From positions 1 to 64,000 of the forward strand of contig NZ_FMZH01000011.1 of the NCBI RefSeq assembly GCF_900101435.1: a DNA stretch of 64,000 nt. Reading direction: 5' to 3'. The notes beneath the pieces are model-generated. The model was not told the origin of the DNA, did no database searches, and saw only the letters and a program-made list of their open reading frames with translations. The position numbers and the translations under genes were made by a program. This document shows, piece after piece, positions 24,527 through 32,836 of the stretch. The first letter of the stretch is position 1, and each line of letters opens with the position of its first letter. Source of the DNA: Pedobacter soli (GTDB lineage Bacteria; Bacteroidota; Bacteroidia; Sphingobacteriales; Sphingobacteriaceae).

Positions 24527-24919
24527 TTACAAAGCAATCAATTCTAAATTCATAATTCTTTCGAAATGTTTTTTATTTAATGTAGCTATTTTTATGTTTC
24601 TGGATAAAGCTGTTGCGCCAATAAAAATATCTGGAATTTCAATTAAAGTGTTTTTATTCTTAAGGTATCTGGTGATTTCTATGGCCTTATCATTTGCATC
24701 TTTATCAAATGGAAGTATAGTTATTTTATCGAAAAAGGCTTTCCAAAAAACTATTTCGTCTGGTTTAGCGCCAATCATAATTTCATATTCAGTAATGATC
24801 GACACGGCAAAAAGTTTGTAGACTTTAGTTAATTTATAAAAAGCACTTTTCTCTTTTATTTGCTTTCTATAAAAATCAATTAAAATTGAAGTGTCTAAAC
24901 AGACTATTCCATTCTCCAT
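24527..24919 (-). CDS. PIN-domain (VapC-type) toxin
   Basis: The 130-residue protein is a complete PIN domain, an RNase fold. The acidic metal ligands are visible: Asp in CLDTSILID near residue 9, Glu in ITEYEI, Asp in EIPDIFIGATA, plus a final LNKKHFERI segment. VapC toxins cut tRNA or rRNA when freed from antitoxin. The upstream gene overlaps its start by 16 bases, the classic toxin-antitoxin layout with antitoxin first. The actual RNA target is unknown. Confidence 0.85.
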   Translation of the reverse strand: MENGIVCLDTSILIDFYRKQIKEKSAFYKLTKVYKLFAVSIITEYEIMIGAKPDEIVFWKAFFDKITILPFDKDANDKAIEITRYLKNKNTLIEIPDIFIGATALSRNIKIATLNKKHFERIMNLELIAL

Positions 24920-25140
24920 GAATTGAAGTTTTTTCTGTCGCTTTTGTGTTTTTCATATTGCTCTTTGCTCATAATAGGAGCTTTGAGTAAAAAATCCTGA
25001 AAATCTGATAAGTCATTAGAAGCTTTTTGCTCAATAAACTCGTCATTTAAAACCGATTTTAATTGTTCGATTTTTGCGGCAGGAAGTTTTCTTATCGCTG
25101 CAAGCAATTGTTCATAACCAATATCGATCGTTATTTCCAT
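24904..25140 (-). CDS. Putative antitoxin of the PIN-domain toxin
   Basis: The 78-residue protein has an N-terminal helix-rich region (EQLLAAIRKLPAAKIEQLKSVL) and a basic C-terminal tail (KHKSDRKNFNSWRME) likely to wrap the toxin. It has no clear DNA-binding domain that I recognise. The call rests on position: it lies directly before, and overlaps, the PIN-domain gene. Its sequence style matches small Bacteroidota proteins paired with PIN toxins. Confidence 0.7.
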   Translation of the reverse strand: MEITIDIGYEQLLAAIRKLPAAKIEQLKSVLNDEFIEQKASNDLSDFQDFLLKAPIMSKEQYEKHKSDRKNFNSWRME

Positions 25141-25214
25141 AGATCAAAAATACAAAATATTAAAAATTTAATCAAGTTGCTGATTTTTAGTCTACATAAG
25201 GAAGCTTAAAGCAA

Positions 25215-25574
25215 TTAAATATTCGCAAATATAAAATTTAGCCGAGCTAACTCGGTTTTAACCTGCTTCATACCTATTAAGCCGCCAGACATACCACTCG
25301 ATTGCTGAAAAACATTTACCGTAAGTTCGTTATCGCTGTCTGAGACCATGGTTACACTAAATTTATAATAGGTTGCAAAAGCACCCAGCAGGAGTCTTTT
25401 TGTACGGTTACCTTTTTCTAAAATTAAATTGCCGAATTGCTGGTCAATTACCTTGTAGCCCTGTAGATCAAACAGGTCGGTAATCTTTGTCGTCATTTCT
25501 TCAACAGTAATATCTTTATAAAGGTTCGAAATCAATCCATCAACTGTTTGCAGGTTTTTAATAAAATGTACCAT
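25215..25574 (-). CDS. Conserved-looking hypothetical protein
   Basis: This 119-residue protein has no domain I recognise. It is soluble, with an amphipathic start, a central KITDLFDLQGYKVID segment and beta-rich stretches (NLILEKGN, KFSVTMVSDSDNELTVNV). A Gly-rich stretch, SSGMSGGLIGMKQV, lies near the C-terminus. It begins 27 bases after the dacB-like gene stop and may be co-transcribed with it. Confidence 0.6.
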   Translation of the reverse strand: MVHFIKNLQTVDGLISNLYKDITVEEMTTKITDLFDLQGYKVIDQQFGNLILEKGNRTKRLLLGAFATYYKFSVTMVSDSDNELTVNVFQQSSGMSGGLIGMKQVKTELARLNFIFANI

Positions 25575-25601
25575 CAGATGCGTTTTTTTAGCTTTAAGTC
25601 T

Positions 25602-27011
25602 TTATTTCAATTCATCCAGTACCTTAAATAATTTCTTATTGATGCCGCTTCCGCTATAGTTGTTGATATTAATCACCACAATATATTTGTTCCCGGCGGC
25701 ATCGGTATGGTAACCGGCAAATGCTGAAACATCATTTATAGTGCCACTTTTGATTTTCATTCCGTTATATTCTGGAAAGGCTTTGTAATAATCGGGAAAC
25801 CAGATCTCTTTTTGTGCCTGAAATAAAATGCTGGCCATAGCTGCTGTTGTAATCCTGTCGCCCGGCGAAAGCCCGCTACCATCGATAATGTTCAATGCCG
25901 ATTTTTCTATGCCCTTGTTGGTCCAGAAAGCAATTTCGGCTTCAGCACCTTTTGCGGTACTGGCTTCCTTTCCCGATTTTGAGGCAATGGTTTTTAATAA
26001 ACTTTCGCCATACAGGTTAATACTCTTCTTTAAAAACCAATAGGCCATTTCGCTCAGGGTAGGAGAACTGATGGTACTTATTTTTTGCGTTACCGCCGGA
26101 ACAGGCTGATTATTTAAAGCCATCAGGCGGGTAGTAGTAGCCTGCTGATTGGTGGTTATACCCAATCTTTTTAGCGTATCCTGCAAACGGTATGCACAGT
26201 CGAAAGCGGGATCTGGTAGAGCAACCGAAATACCTGTTTTACCAATTCCCATTCCCCAGCTGCCGCGAAGGTAAGCCACATTGCTGTAGGGTGGGAGGAA
26301 AGCATAACTTCTGTCGCCAGTGCCAGGAGCGCCGGTTTTCAACTCGTTTACAATCTGAACATAGGGCGTAGCCGGAACAGTTTTTACGATTTTTACTTCA
26401 TCGGCTGTACTGCTGCCAGGTCTAAGGTGGATATCGAACTGATTTTCGCGCCACGCCAGCCCGGAAGTGCCTGCACCATAGTAGTTGCCTATGTCTTGCC
26501 AAACCCAGCCTTCGGGAGTGGTTTGGGTACCAAAAATACGGTCGTCACCAATGATGGCACCTTCAATTTTCTTTATGCCAGCCGATTTTATGGCAGCTAC
26601 CCACTGCGTTAAAACTGCATTTTCTTTGTTTTGGTAGCGCCAGGAGCCCAATGTAGGGTCGCCGTTCCCAATGATAATCAGGTTACCTTTTAAGGTTCCA
26701 TCGGTAGTGATGTTACCCGAATAAGCCAAGGTAGTCTGATACTGAAAATCTTTGCCTAAAACACTAAATGCAGTGGCTGCGGTAATAGTTTTTAAGGTCG
26801 AAGCTGTGGCAAGGCCAATCTGCTCGTTATGGGCAAAAAGCGTTTTGCCGGTATTGGCATCTAACACGCAAAGCGATACCAGGGCATGTTTGGCCTGTTC
26901 ATCGTTAAGGAGGTTGTTGAAAGCTTTCTCAATATTTTGGATTCTGTTCTGCGCAAAAGTTCGTGTAAAAGAAAGAGCCAGGAGAATAAAAAGGAGTTTT
27001 AAAAATTTCAT
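25602..27011 (-). CDS. dacB: D-alanyl-D-alanine carboxypeptidase/endopeptidase, PBP4 (S13) family
   Basis: The 469-residue enzyme trims or cuts peptidoglycan peptides in the periplasm. It has a signal peptide (about residues 1-20, ending TFA). The penicillin-binding motifs are Ser71-T-L-Lys74 (SxxK, nucleophile), S-I-N in the segment SINLYGESLLK (SxN) and KSG in KIKSGTIN (KTG-like). The inserted domain between the first two motifs is typical of PBP4. The gene stands between a hypothetical gene and the AAA/DUF4143 ATPase, all on the minus strand with short gaps. Confidence 0.92.
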   Translation of the reverse strand: MKFLKLLFILLALSFTRTFAQNRIQNIEKAFNNLLNDEQAKHALVSLCVLDANTGKTLFAHNEQIGLATASTLKTITAATAFSVLGKDFQYQTTLAYSGNITTDGTLKGNLIIIGNGDPTLGSWRYQNKENAVLTQWVAAIKSAGIKKIEGAIIGDDRIFGTQTTPEGWVWQDIGNYYGAGTSGLAWRENQFDIHLRPGSSTADEVKIVKTVPATPYVQIVNELKTGAPGTGDRSYAFLPPYSNVAYLRGSWGMGIGKTGISVALPDPAFDCAYRLQDTLKRLGITTNQQATTTRLMALNNQPVPAVTQKISTISSPTLSEMAYWFLKKSINLYGESLLKTIASKSGKEASTAKGAEAEIAFWTNKGIEKSALNIIDGSGLSPGDRITTAAMASILFQAQKEIWFPDYYKAFPEYNGMKIKSGTINDVSAFAGYHTDAAGNKYIVVININNYSGSGINKKLFKVLDELK

Positions 27012-27032
27012 TTTTAATGTTGTGGGTATTAT

Positions 27033-28157
27033 TTATGCCAGAAAACTGGTGTAATTCAATTTATTTATAACGTGGGTTTCGCTGGTATGATATGCAGCTA
27101 AAAAGGTTGAGGGGAACTTTACTTTTTTATGCTCGTTCCATTTTATTTCTATTGCATTTATCTTCCCATCAATTTCTTCAACCAGATCAATTTCCTGTTG
27201 CTGAAAGCTACGCCAAAAATAATATTTTGCCATTTTTCTTTTGTTGTTATTGGCCTTAATGTACTCTGAAACAATATAATTTTCAAAAAGCTGACCAGTA
27301 TCCTGTCTTAGCCCAATTGCACTAAAGTTTTCTATAATGGCATTACGCACGCCTGTATCATAAAAATATATTTTTTTACTTTTTTTAATTTCATTACGTA
27401 AGTTGCTACTGTATGCGCCTAATCTAAATACAACAAAGCATTGTTCTAATAAGTCTATGTAGCGCTCAACTGTTAGTTTGTCTGCCTCTATCATTTGCCC
27501 CAGCTCTGTATAAGAAACTTCGTTGCCAATTTGAAGTGCTAAGGCTTGTACTAATTTCTCTAGCTGTAGAGGTTTTCTAATGCCAGTAAGCGAAAAAATA
27601 TCTTTAAAAAGGTAGCTGTTAGTTAAGTTTAACAGTAATTCTTTTTCTTCACCAGGATAATTTATCGCATCGGGATAACTGCCATATATTAATCTTTTTT
27701 CTAATGCTTGTTCTTCGACAAGTATATTGGTGTCGTCAATAAGTTCAGCTACCGAGAAAGGATAGAGGTGATATTCAAATTTCCTTCCGGTGAGTGGTTC
27801 CTTTATGCCCTGTGCTAAATCCAGAGAAGAGGAGCCTGTAACCAAAAGCTGTACGTCGGTAAAATTATCTACAATCAGCTTCAGGGTTAAACCGATATTG
27901 GTTACGCGTTGTGCTTCGTCAATAAAAATAATTTTATTTGTACCAATAATCGATTTTAACCGCTCTATGCTAATATCGGTTAATGTGGTGCGAACGTTAG
28001 CTTCGTCGCAATTTAAGAATACAAAAGGTAATTCTGTTTTTTTTACTAGCTGCTTTAACAAGGTAGTTTTGCCAACTTGTCTGGCACCGGTAACGATAAT
28101 GGCTTTTCGTTTAAAAAATTTAGATTCGATATGAGCCTGTAGGTTTCTTATAATCAT
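27033..28157 (-). CDS. AAA ATPase with DUF4143 domain
   Basis: The 374-residue protein starts with an AAA_14-type ATPase: Walker A GARQVGKTT (residues 24-32) and Walker B IIFIDEAQR (about 75-83), with the sensor TGSSSLDL. Residues about 180-370 form the DUF4143 region, which includes a nuclease-like fold with the E-I-K-W segment after DLVEEIDGKINAI. These stand-alone ATPases are very common in bacteria and archaea, but their role is not known. The gene is preceded by two large palindromes that overlap its likely promoter. Confidence 0.85.
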   Translation of the reverse strand: MIIRNLQAHIESKFFKRKAIIVTGARQVGKTTLLKQLVKKTELPFVFLNCDEANVRTTLTDISIERLKSIIGTNKIIFIDEAQRVTNIGLTLKLIVDNFTDVQLLVTGSSSLDLAQGIKEPLTGRKFEYHLYPFSVAELIDDTNILVEEQALEKRLIYGSYPDAINYPGEEKELLLNLTNSYLFKDIFSLTGIRKPLQLEKLVQALALQIGNEVSYTELGQMIEADKLTVERYIDLLEQCFVVFRLGAYSSNLRNEIKKSKKIYFYDTGVRNAIIENFSAIGLRQDTGQLFENYIVSEYIKANNNKRKMAKYYFWRSFQQQEIDLVEEIDGKINAIEIKWNEHKKVKFPSTFLAAYHTSETHVINKLNYTSFLA

Positions 28158-28181
28158 TTTGCTACATTTTATCTCCCCTCA

Positions 28182-28189
28182 CAAATATA
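28182..28189 (-). promoter_or_regulatory. -7 box of the AAA/DUF4143 gene
   Basis: TATATTTG on the minus strand is an exact match, 25 bases before the ATG. The upstream -33 region would fall inside the palindrome at 28204-28235. Confidence 0.55.
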
Positions 28190-28203
28190 GTAAAATATCA
28201 GCC

Positions 28204-28284
28204 TAATCACTAAATTATATATAATTTAGTGATTACGATCTCTTTTTTACATATAATTTGGTGATTATAATCGCTAAATTATAT
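28204..28284. promoter_or_regulatory. Double palindrome, candidate operator of the AAA/DUF4143 gene
   Basis: Bases 28204-28235 are a perfect 32-bp palindrome (16-bp arms, TAATCACTAAATTATA outward). Bases 28251-28284 are a 34-bp near-palindrome of the same half-site, with two positions that pair as G-T. The four half-sites ATAATTT-A/G-G/C-type-GATTA are separated by 15 bases between the dyads. Position over the -33 region suggests an operator. Confidence 0.6.
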
Positions 28285-28295
28285 GTTTTTAGCTT

Positions 28296-28898
28296 CTATC
28301 CGTTAAACAGCTTATTCCGTTTAATTTCTTTTCCCTTCCTGAGTTTTACTGCATGGTAAATGGTGGGGACATCATTTGTCCATTTTTTGAGCGTGAAAAC
28401 AATAGCCAGAATTTCTAAACGGGTGGCCAAACCAACCCAAAGACAAAGCTCAAACAATACAACCGACTGGCAGTGTGCCATTACCTCAACCAGGGTGGCA
28501 AATAAAATGAGGGTCCATATTTTGGCCCCAATGGAATGGGTTGCAATCTCTCTTTTAAATTTAAGATAACTTACCAAATAGGTTGAAGCTTCAAATGCAA
28601 GCAGAACAATGAGCTTAACCAGATTGTCTTTAAAAAAATCAGGACATTGGATGTAAGTAGCCACAACCACTGAAATGAAAAATACCTGGTCAATGCTTGA
28701 ATCTAAACGCCTTAATTTTTCGGATGAGATATTGAGCCTGCGGGCAATGATGCCATCAAAAACATCGGTTAATAAACCAACAGATAAAAGGGTAATGGCT
28801 AACGCGGGGTAGTAAGCAGTTTGAAAAATACTGAGCAGAATTATTGCAAAACCAATTAACAGGCGGGAGTAAATTAAAGCAATAGGGATATTTTTCAT
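28296..28898 (-). CDS. CDP-alcohol phosphatidyltransferase-family membrane protein
   Basis: Started at ATG 28898 (a further ATG at 28913 is also in frame) the protein has 200 residues and about five or six membrane segments. The family motif is present as DVFDGIIAR then, after eight residues, LRRLDSSID. The canonical pattern has Gly where this protein has Leu, which normally lies at the end of a helix near the active site; the four Asp residues are intact. Such enzymes transfer a phosphoalcohol to or from CDP-lipids. The alcohol cannot be named, and the substitution makes activity less certain. Confidence 0.8.
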   Translation of the reverse strand: MKNIPIALIYSRLLIGFAIILLSIFQTAYYPALAITLLSVGLLTDVFDGIIARRLNISSEKLRRLDSSIDQVFFISVVVATYIQCPDFFKDNLVKLIVLLAFEASTYLVSYLKFKREIATHSIGAKIWTLILFATLVEVMAHCQSVVLFELCLWVGLATRLEILAIVFTLKKWTNDVPTIYHAVKLRKGKEIKRNKLFNG

Positions 28899-28913
28899 GA
28901 ATGGAGCGCGCAT

Positions 28914-28940
28914 AAAAAAGCCCCGATTTTTGATCGGGGC
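28914..28940 (-). terminator. Terminator of asd, abutting the next gene
   Basis: GCCCCGAT (28920-28927) pairs with ATCGGGGC (28933-28940); on the minus strand a T6 run follows and ends directly at the CAT of the alternative start 28913. It closes asd and argues for the internal start at 28898. Confidence 0.8.
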
Positions 28941-28952
28941 CTGTAATATTGA

Positions 28953-29942
28953 TTAAACCAATTCTTTTTGAATCAGATATTCTGCAATTTGAACCGCATT
29001 GGTAGCAGCGCCTTTACGCAGGTTATCGGCAACAATCCAAAGGTTTAAAGCTTTAGGTGCTGAATCGTCTCTACGGATACGGCCTACAAAAACTTCGTCT
29101 TTTTCGTGTGCATCTTTAGGCATCGGGTATTTTAAATTAGCCACATCATCAACAACGATAACGCCTGGCGCTTTTTCTAAAATGCTGCGTACTTCTGCTA
29201 AATCGAAATCATTTTCGAACTCGATATTAACCGACTCAGAGTGACCGCCCATTACCGGAATACGAACGGTTGTAGCGGTAACTTTAATGCTATCATCGCT
29301 CATGATTTTGTTCGTTTCCTTAATCATCTTAATTTCTTCTTTAGTATATCCGTTTTCGGTGAAAACATCGATATGCGGAAGCACGTTTAAGTCGATTTCG
29401 TATGCATAAGCTTTAGGACCATCAATGCCTTTACGCTCGTTCATTAACTGCTCTACAGCTTTTACGCCGGTACCGGTAACCGATTGGTAAGTTGATACCA
29501 CTACACGTTTAATTTTATATTTATCGTGCAAAGGTTTTAAAACCACTACCATTTGAATGGTAGAACAGTTAGGGTTGGCAATAATTTTATTATCGATAGA
29601 AAGCTCGTGCGCATTAACCTCAGGTACAACCAATTTAATGGTTGGGTCCATTCTCCATGCAGAAGAGTTATCGATTACTGTAGTTCCGGCTTCTTTAAAG
29701 CGTGGAGCATGCTCTAAAGAGGTACTTCCGCCGGCAGAAAATAAAGCGATATCCGGTTTCATGCTAATAGCGGTATCCATGCTAACAATTGGGAACTTCT
29801 TACCCTTAAAAGTAATTTCCTTACCAACACTCTTCTCAGATGCTACGGGAATTAACTCTGTTAAAGGGAAATTTCTTTCCTCCAATACTTTTAACATGAC
29901 AGTACCTACCAAACCGGTGGCACCCACTACTGCTACTTTCAT
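28953..29942 (-). CDS. asd: Aspartate-semialdehyde dehydrogenase
   Basis: The 329-residue enzyme reduces aspartyl phosphate to aspartate semialdehyde with NADPH, the shared step toward lysine/diaminopimelate, threonine and methionine. The NADP-binding motif GATGLVG is at residues 8-14. The catalytic Cys126 sits in NPNCSTIQ, and the proton-transfer His is in GGHSESVNIEF. Length and motifs match the common bacterial form. It is a single-gene unit with a good terminator. Confidence 0.95.
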   Translation of the reverse strand: MKVAVVGATGLVGTVMLKVLEERNFPLTELIPVASEKSVGKEITFKGKKFPIVSMDTAISMKPDIALFSAGGSTSLEHAPRFKEAGTTVIDNSSAWRMDPTIKLVVPEVNAHELSIDNKIIANPNCSTIQMVVVLKPLHDKYKIKRVVVSTYQSVTGTGVKAVEQLMNERKGIDGPKAYAYEIDLNVLPHIDVFTENGYTKEEIKMIKETNKIMSDDSIKVTATTVRIPVMGGHSESVNIEFENDFDLAEVRSILEKAPGVIVVDDVANLKYPMPKDAHEKDEVFVGRIRRDDSAPKALNLWIVADNLRKGAATNAVQIAEYLIQKELV

Positions 29943-30140
29943 TTTAAATTTTAATTATATTTTATTAAACATTTGATGTAAGCCCAAATATGCTAAAAAT
30001 TAAGCTTATATCCCTATTGTTACCAATTTAATTTGCTTTTAATGGCAGAAATATTATTTTCTCAATAAATAATATGGTTTTTTGAAGAAAATATAATAGA
30101 AATCAGGTGAGGTACAGCTTCGAGCTGGAAGGGGAGAGTA

Positions 30141-30171
30141 AACCTTGCAGGTATGGAAAACCTGCAAGGTT
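30141..30171. repeat. Variant of the AACCTYGCAGGT palindrome
   Basis: AACCTTGCAGGT (30141-30152) pairs with ACCTGCAAGGTT (30160-30171). It resembles the palindromes flanking the RAYT gene (CGCAGG replaced by TGCAGG), with a different 7-base loop. It lies 10 bases after the stop of the minus-strand gene. Confidence 0.6.
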
Positions 30172-30180
30172 GTGATAAGT

Positions 30181-31053
30181 TTATGCCAGGTTGGCTTTAA
30201 TGTAGTCGCAACTGGTTTTAATAGAACCGATTGGGTCGGGTTTATAATTGGTTTCGTGCTCAACAAAGAAGTGTTGCATGCCCGAAAGTTTAGCCTGTGC
30301 AAAAATGGTTTTGAAATCGATTGAACCATTACCTACCTCGGTATTCCACTCGCGTTTGGTTTTGTCCATATCTTTAACGTGCCACATCGGGAAACGGCCT
30401 GGATACTTTTTAAACAAAGCCAGCGGATCGTTACCTGAGCGTACTACCCAGTATAAATCCATTTCAAAGTTAACCAGGTTTTTATCGGTTTCGCTTAAAT
30501 AAACATCGTAACCAGTGGTATCACCTAATTTTTTAAATTCGAAATCGTGGTTGTGGTAGGCAAATTTTAAGCCTGATGCTTTTGCAATTTCGGCAACTTT
30601 GTTAAAGTTTTCGGCAGTTTGTTTAAAGCCATCTGCGCCTTTACTCATATCAACATGTGCACCGGCAATGGTAAAGTATTTACCACCAATAGCTGCCGAT
30701 GATTCGATATCTGCTTTTAATTTATCGGTTTTTCCGGTTTTAACAAAATCGTCCATACCGTAGTGACCGCTTGGCGCTTTTAATCCGTTTGCATCTAAAA
30801 GTGCTTTAAACTCTTTTGGAGTTAAACCCCAGAATTTACCATTAGAAAAACCATAGGTTTCTACTTCTTTGTACCCAGCCTGAGCTACCTTTTCGATAAC
30901 ACCTTTTACATCTTTTGGTAATTCATCGCGTAGTGTATAAAGTTGTAAACCGATATTTTTCTTGGGTTTATCGAATGCGAAAGAGGGAATCAGTAAGGCT
31001 GCTCCGGCAGCTAGTCCTGCTTGCTTTAAGAATGTTCTTCTTGAATTCATCAT
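30181..31053 (-). CDS. Exported sugar phosphate isomerase/epimerase-like TIM-barrel protein (1)
   Basis: This 290-residue protein starts with a twin-arginine signal (NSRRTFLKQAGLAAGAALLI) and should be folded before export. The rest is an AP-endonuclease-2-like TIM barrel: GLQLYTLRDELPKDV, metal-binding residues in YHNHDFEF, NFEMDLYWV and WHVKDMD. It is a close paralogue of the next gene, 7 bases upstream, and of the gene at 41976. Barrels of this type isomerise or epimerise sugars, and some act on 3-keto sugars. The exported location argues against phosphosugar substrates. It is the last gene of the minus-strand set. Confidence 0.85.
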   Translation of the reverse strand: MMNSRRTFLKQAGLAAGAALLIPSFAFDKPKKNIGLQLYTLRDELPKDVKGVIEKVAQAGYKEVETYGFSNGKFWGLTPKEFKALLDANGLKAPSGHYGMDDFVKTGKTDKLKADIESSAAIGGKYFTIAGAHVDMSKGADGFKQTAENFNKVAEIAKASGLKFAYHNHDFEFKKLGDTTGYDVYLSETDKNLVNFEMDLYWVVRSGNDPLALFKKYPGRFPMWHVKDMDKTKREWNTEVGNGSIDFKTIFAQAKLSGMQHFFVEHETNYKPDPIGSIKTSCDYIKANLA

Positions 31054-31060
31054 TTAAAAA

Positions 31061-31936
31061 TTAAATAATTTCCTTTTTAATATAAGCGCAGCTTGCTGCA
31101 ACCGAAGCCATTGGATTTGGTTTGTAATTGGTTTCGTGCTCTACAAAGAAATGTTTCATGCCCGAAAGTTTTGCCTGGGCAAAAATCGGTTTGAAATTAA
31201 TAGAACCAGTACCCACCTCTGCATTTAAGGCTGGGTTAGCTTTATCCATGTCTTTAACATGCCACATGGTAAAACGGCCCGGATTTTCTTTAAACAATTT
31301 TAAAGGATCGTTTCCTGAACGTACTACCCAATATAAATCGAGTTCGAAATCAACTAATTTTTTATCGGTATTTTTTAACAGAATTTCGTAACCAGTAGTA
31401 TCGCCAATTTTGTCGAATTCGAAATTGTGGTTGTGGTAGGCCAGGCGGATACCTGCAGCTTTACACATTTTACCGGCTTCGTTTATGCGTGCGGCAATTT
31501 TCTTGTAATCTTCAGCATTTTTTCTGATACCCGAATCCAACCATGGAATGGTTACATACTCGCTCTTAAGTACTTTAGCAGCAGCAATTGCAGCTTTCAA
31601 TTCGGTAGTGTTACCGTCGCTTAAATAACTTCCTAAACCATAGTGGCCGCTTGGGGCTTTTAATCCATTATCATCAAGCAGTTTTTTAAACTGAGCAGGT
31701 GTTAGACCCCAGAACTGATCTTTGATCGAAAAACCATAGGTTTCTACTTCTTTGAAGCCGGCTTTGGCAATTTTTGCAATGGTTCCTTTTACATCTTTTG
31801 GCAATTCATCTCTTAAGGAATACAGCTGCAAACCAACTGCTCTTTTATCAGCAGCCGCGAATACAAATGATGGAACCAGTAGTGCTGCTGCTGCAGCCAT
31901 ACTGCTGTTTATTATAAAATTTCTTCTTGATATCAT
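31061..31936 (-). CDS. Exported sugar phosphate isomerase/epimerase-like TIM-barrel protein (2)
   Basis: The 291-residue protein has the twin-arginine signal ISRRNFIINSSMAAAAALLV. The barrel shares whole segments with the downstream gene (SLRDELPKDVKGTI, KAPSGHYGL, YHNHNFEFD, DFELDLYWV, WHVKDMDKA), so the two arose by tandem duplication. Metal ligands (Glu, His, Asp) appear intact. It lies 8 bases from the next upstream gene and 7 from the downstream one, so all three barrels are probably one transcript. The substrate is unknown, but the context points to oxidised sugars. Confidence 0.85.
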   Translation of the reverse strand: MISRRNFIINSSMAAAAALLVPSFVFAAADKRAVGLQLYSLRDELPKDVKGTIAKIAKAGFKEVETYGFSIKDQFWGLTPAQFKKLLDDNGLKAPSGHYGLGSYLSDGNTTELKAAIAAAKVLKSEYVTIPWLDSGIRKNAEDYKKIAARINEAGKMCKAAGIRLAYHNHNFEFDKIGDTTGYEILLKNTDKKLVDFELDLYWVVRSGNDPLKLFKENPGRFTMWHVKDMDKANPALNAEVGTGSINFKPIFAQAKLSGMKHFFVEHETNYKPNPMASVAASCAYIKKEII

Positions 31937-31944
31937 AATGTAGA

Positions 31945-32835
31945 TTAAATATCGCAGATCTCAACTGCCTTTTTTAACGAGGCTATTTTATCTGCATGTT
32001 TAGGTATAAATTCTTGTGCAACGTAGCCTTTAAAGCCTGTTTCGGCAATGGCTTTCATAATTGCAGGGTAATACAACTCCTGGGTATCGTCTATTTCATT
32101 TCGACCAGGTACGCCAGCGGTGTGGTAATGTGCAATATATTGGTGATAGTCTCTGATGTTTCGGATTACATCCCCTTCATCAATTTGCATGTGATAAATA
32201 TCGTAAAGCAATTTGAAGTTTTCTGAACCCAAACGTTTGCAAAGCTCAGCACCCCACGAGGTTCTGTCGCACTGGTAATCTTTATGGTTTAGTTTACTGT
32301 TTAAAAGCTCCATTACCAATACCACATTGTGTTTTTCGGCCAATGGGATTAATTGTTTAAGTCCTTTTACGCAGTTGTTCCATCCGGTTTCGTCGTCTTT
32401 GCCACGGCGGTTACCGCTAAAGCAGATCAGGTTTTTATAACCGGCAGCCGCCACAAGCGGAATCATTTCAGTATAGTTTTTGATCAGCTTTTCATGGAAT
32501 TTTTCATCATTAAAACCATCAACCAGGTTAATTTCGGCGCCATTGCACATGGTCGATTCCAAACCGTGTTTTTTTAAGGTAGGCCAGTCTTTCGGACCTA
32601 CCAGATCAATGCCTTTAATCCCAATTTTTTTGGCTTCAACGCAAAGTGCTTCTACATCGAAACTACTAAAACACCAGCGACATACCGCATGGTTAATATT
32701 TCCTTTTAGCCTGAGCGGCTCGTTTGATTCTGGTTTATCCATTGCGAGGGCTGAAAGTCCTGAAGAAACACCCACTGCCGCAGTACCTGCAACAATGTTC
32801 TTTAATGCATTTCTTCTGTTGATTTTTGAGGCCAT
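31945..32835 (-). CDS. Hydroxypyruvate isomerase-like TIM-barrel protein, Tat-exported
   Basis: This 296-residue protein starts with a twin-arginine signal (INRRNALKNIVAGTAAVGVSS). It belongs to the same barrel fold as its neighbours but to the hydroxypyruvate-isomerase branch: CRWCFSSFDVEALC, KHNVVLVMELLNSKLNH, LLYDIYHMQIDEGDV, HYHTAGVPGRNEIDD. Metal-binding Glu, Asp, His and Glu of the barrel are present. It starts one base from the stop of the MFS gene, so the two are coupled. Export makes a true hydroxypyruvate isomerase role unlikely; a periplasmic sugar substrate is more plausible. Confidence 0.85.
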   Translation of the reverse strand: MASKINRRNALKNIVAGTAAVGVSSGLSALAMDKPESNEPLRLKGNINHAVCRWCFSSFDVEALCVEAKKIGIKGIDLVGPKDWPTLKKHGLESTMCNGAEINLVDGFNDEKFHEKLIKNYTEMIPLVAAAGYKNLICFSGNRRGKDDETGWNNCVKGLKQLIPLAEKHNVVLVMELLNSKLNHKDYQCDRTSWGAELCKRLGSENFKLLYDIYHMQIDEGDVIRNIRDYHQYIAHYHTAGVPGRNEIDDTQELYYPAIMKAIAETGFKGYVAQEFIPKHADKIASLKKAVEICDI

Positions 32836-32836
32836 A

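Noticed and set aside
24513..24821. Open frame on plus opposite the PIN-domain gene
   Set aside because: Antisense to a clear PIN domain; the sequence has no features of its own.
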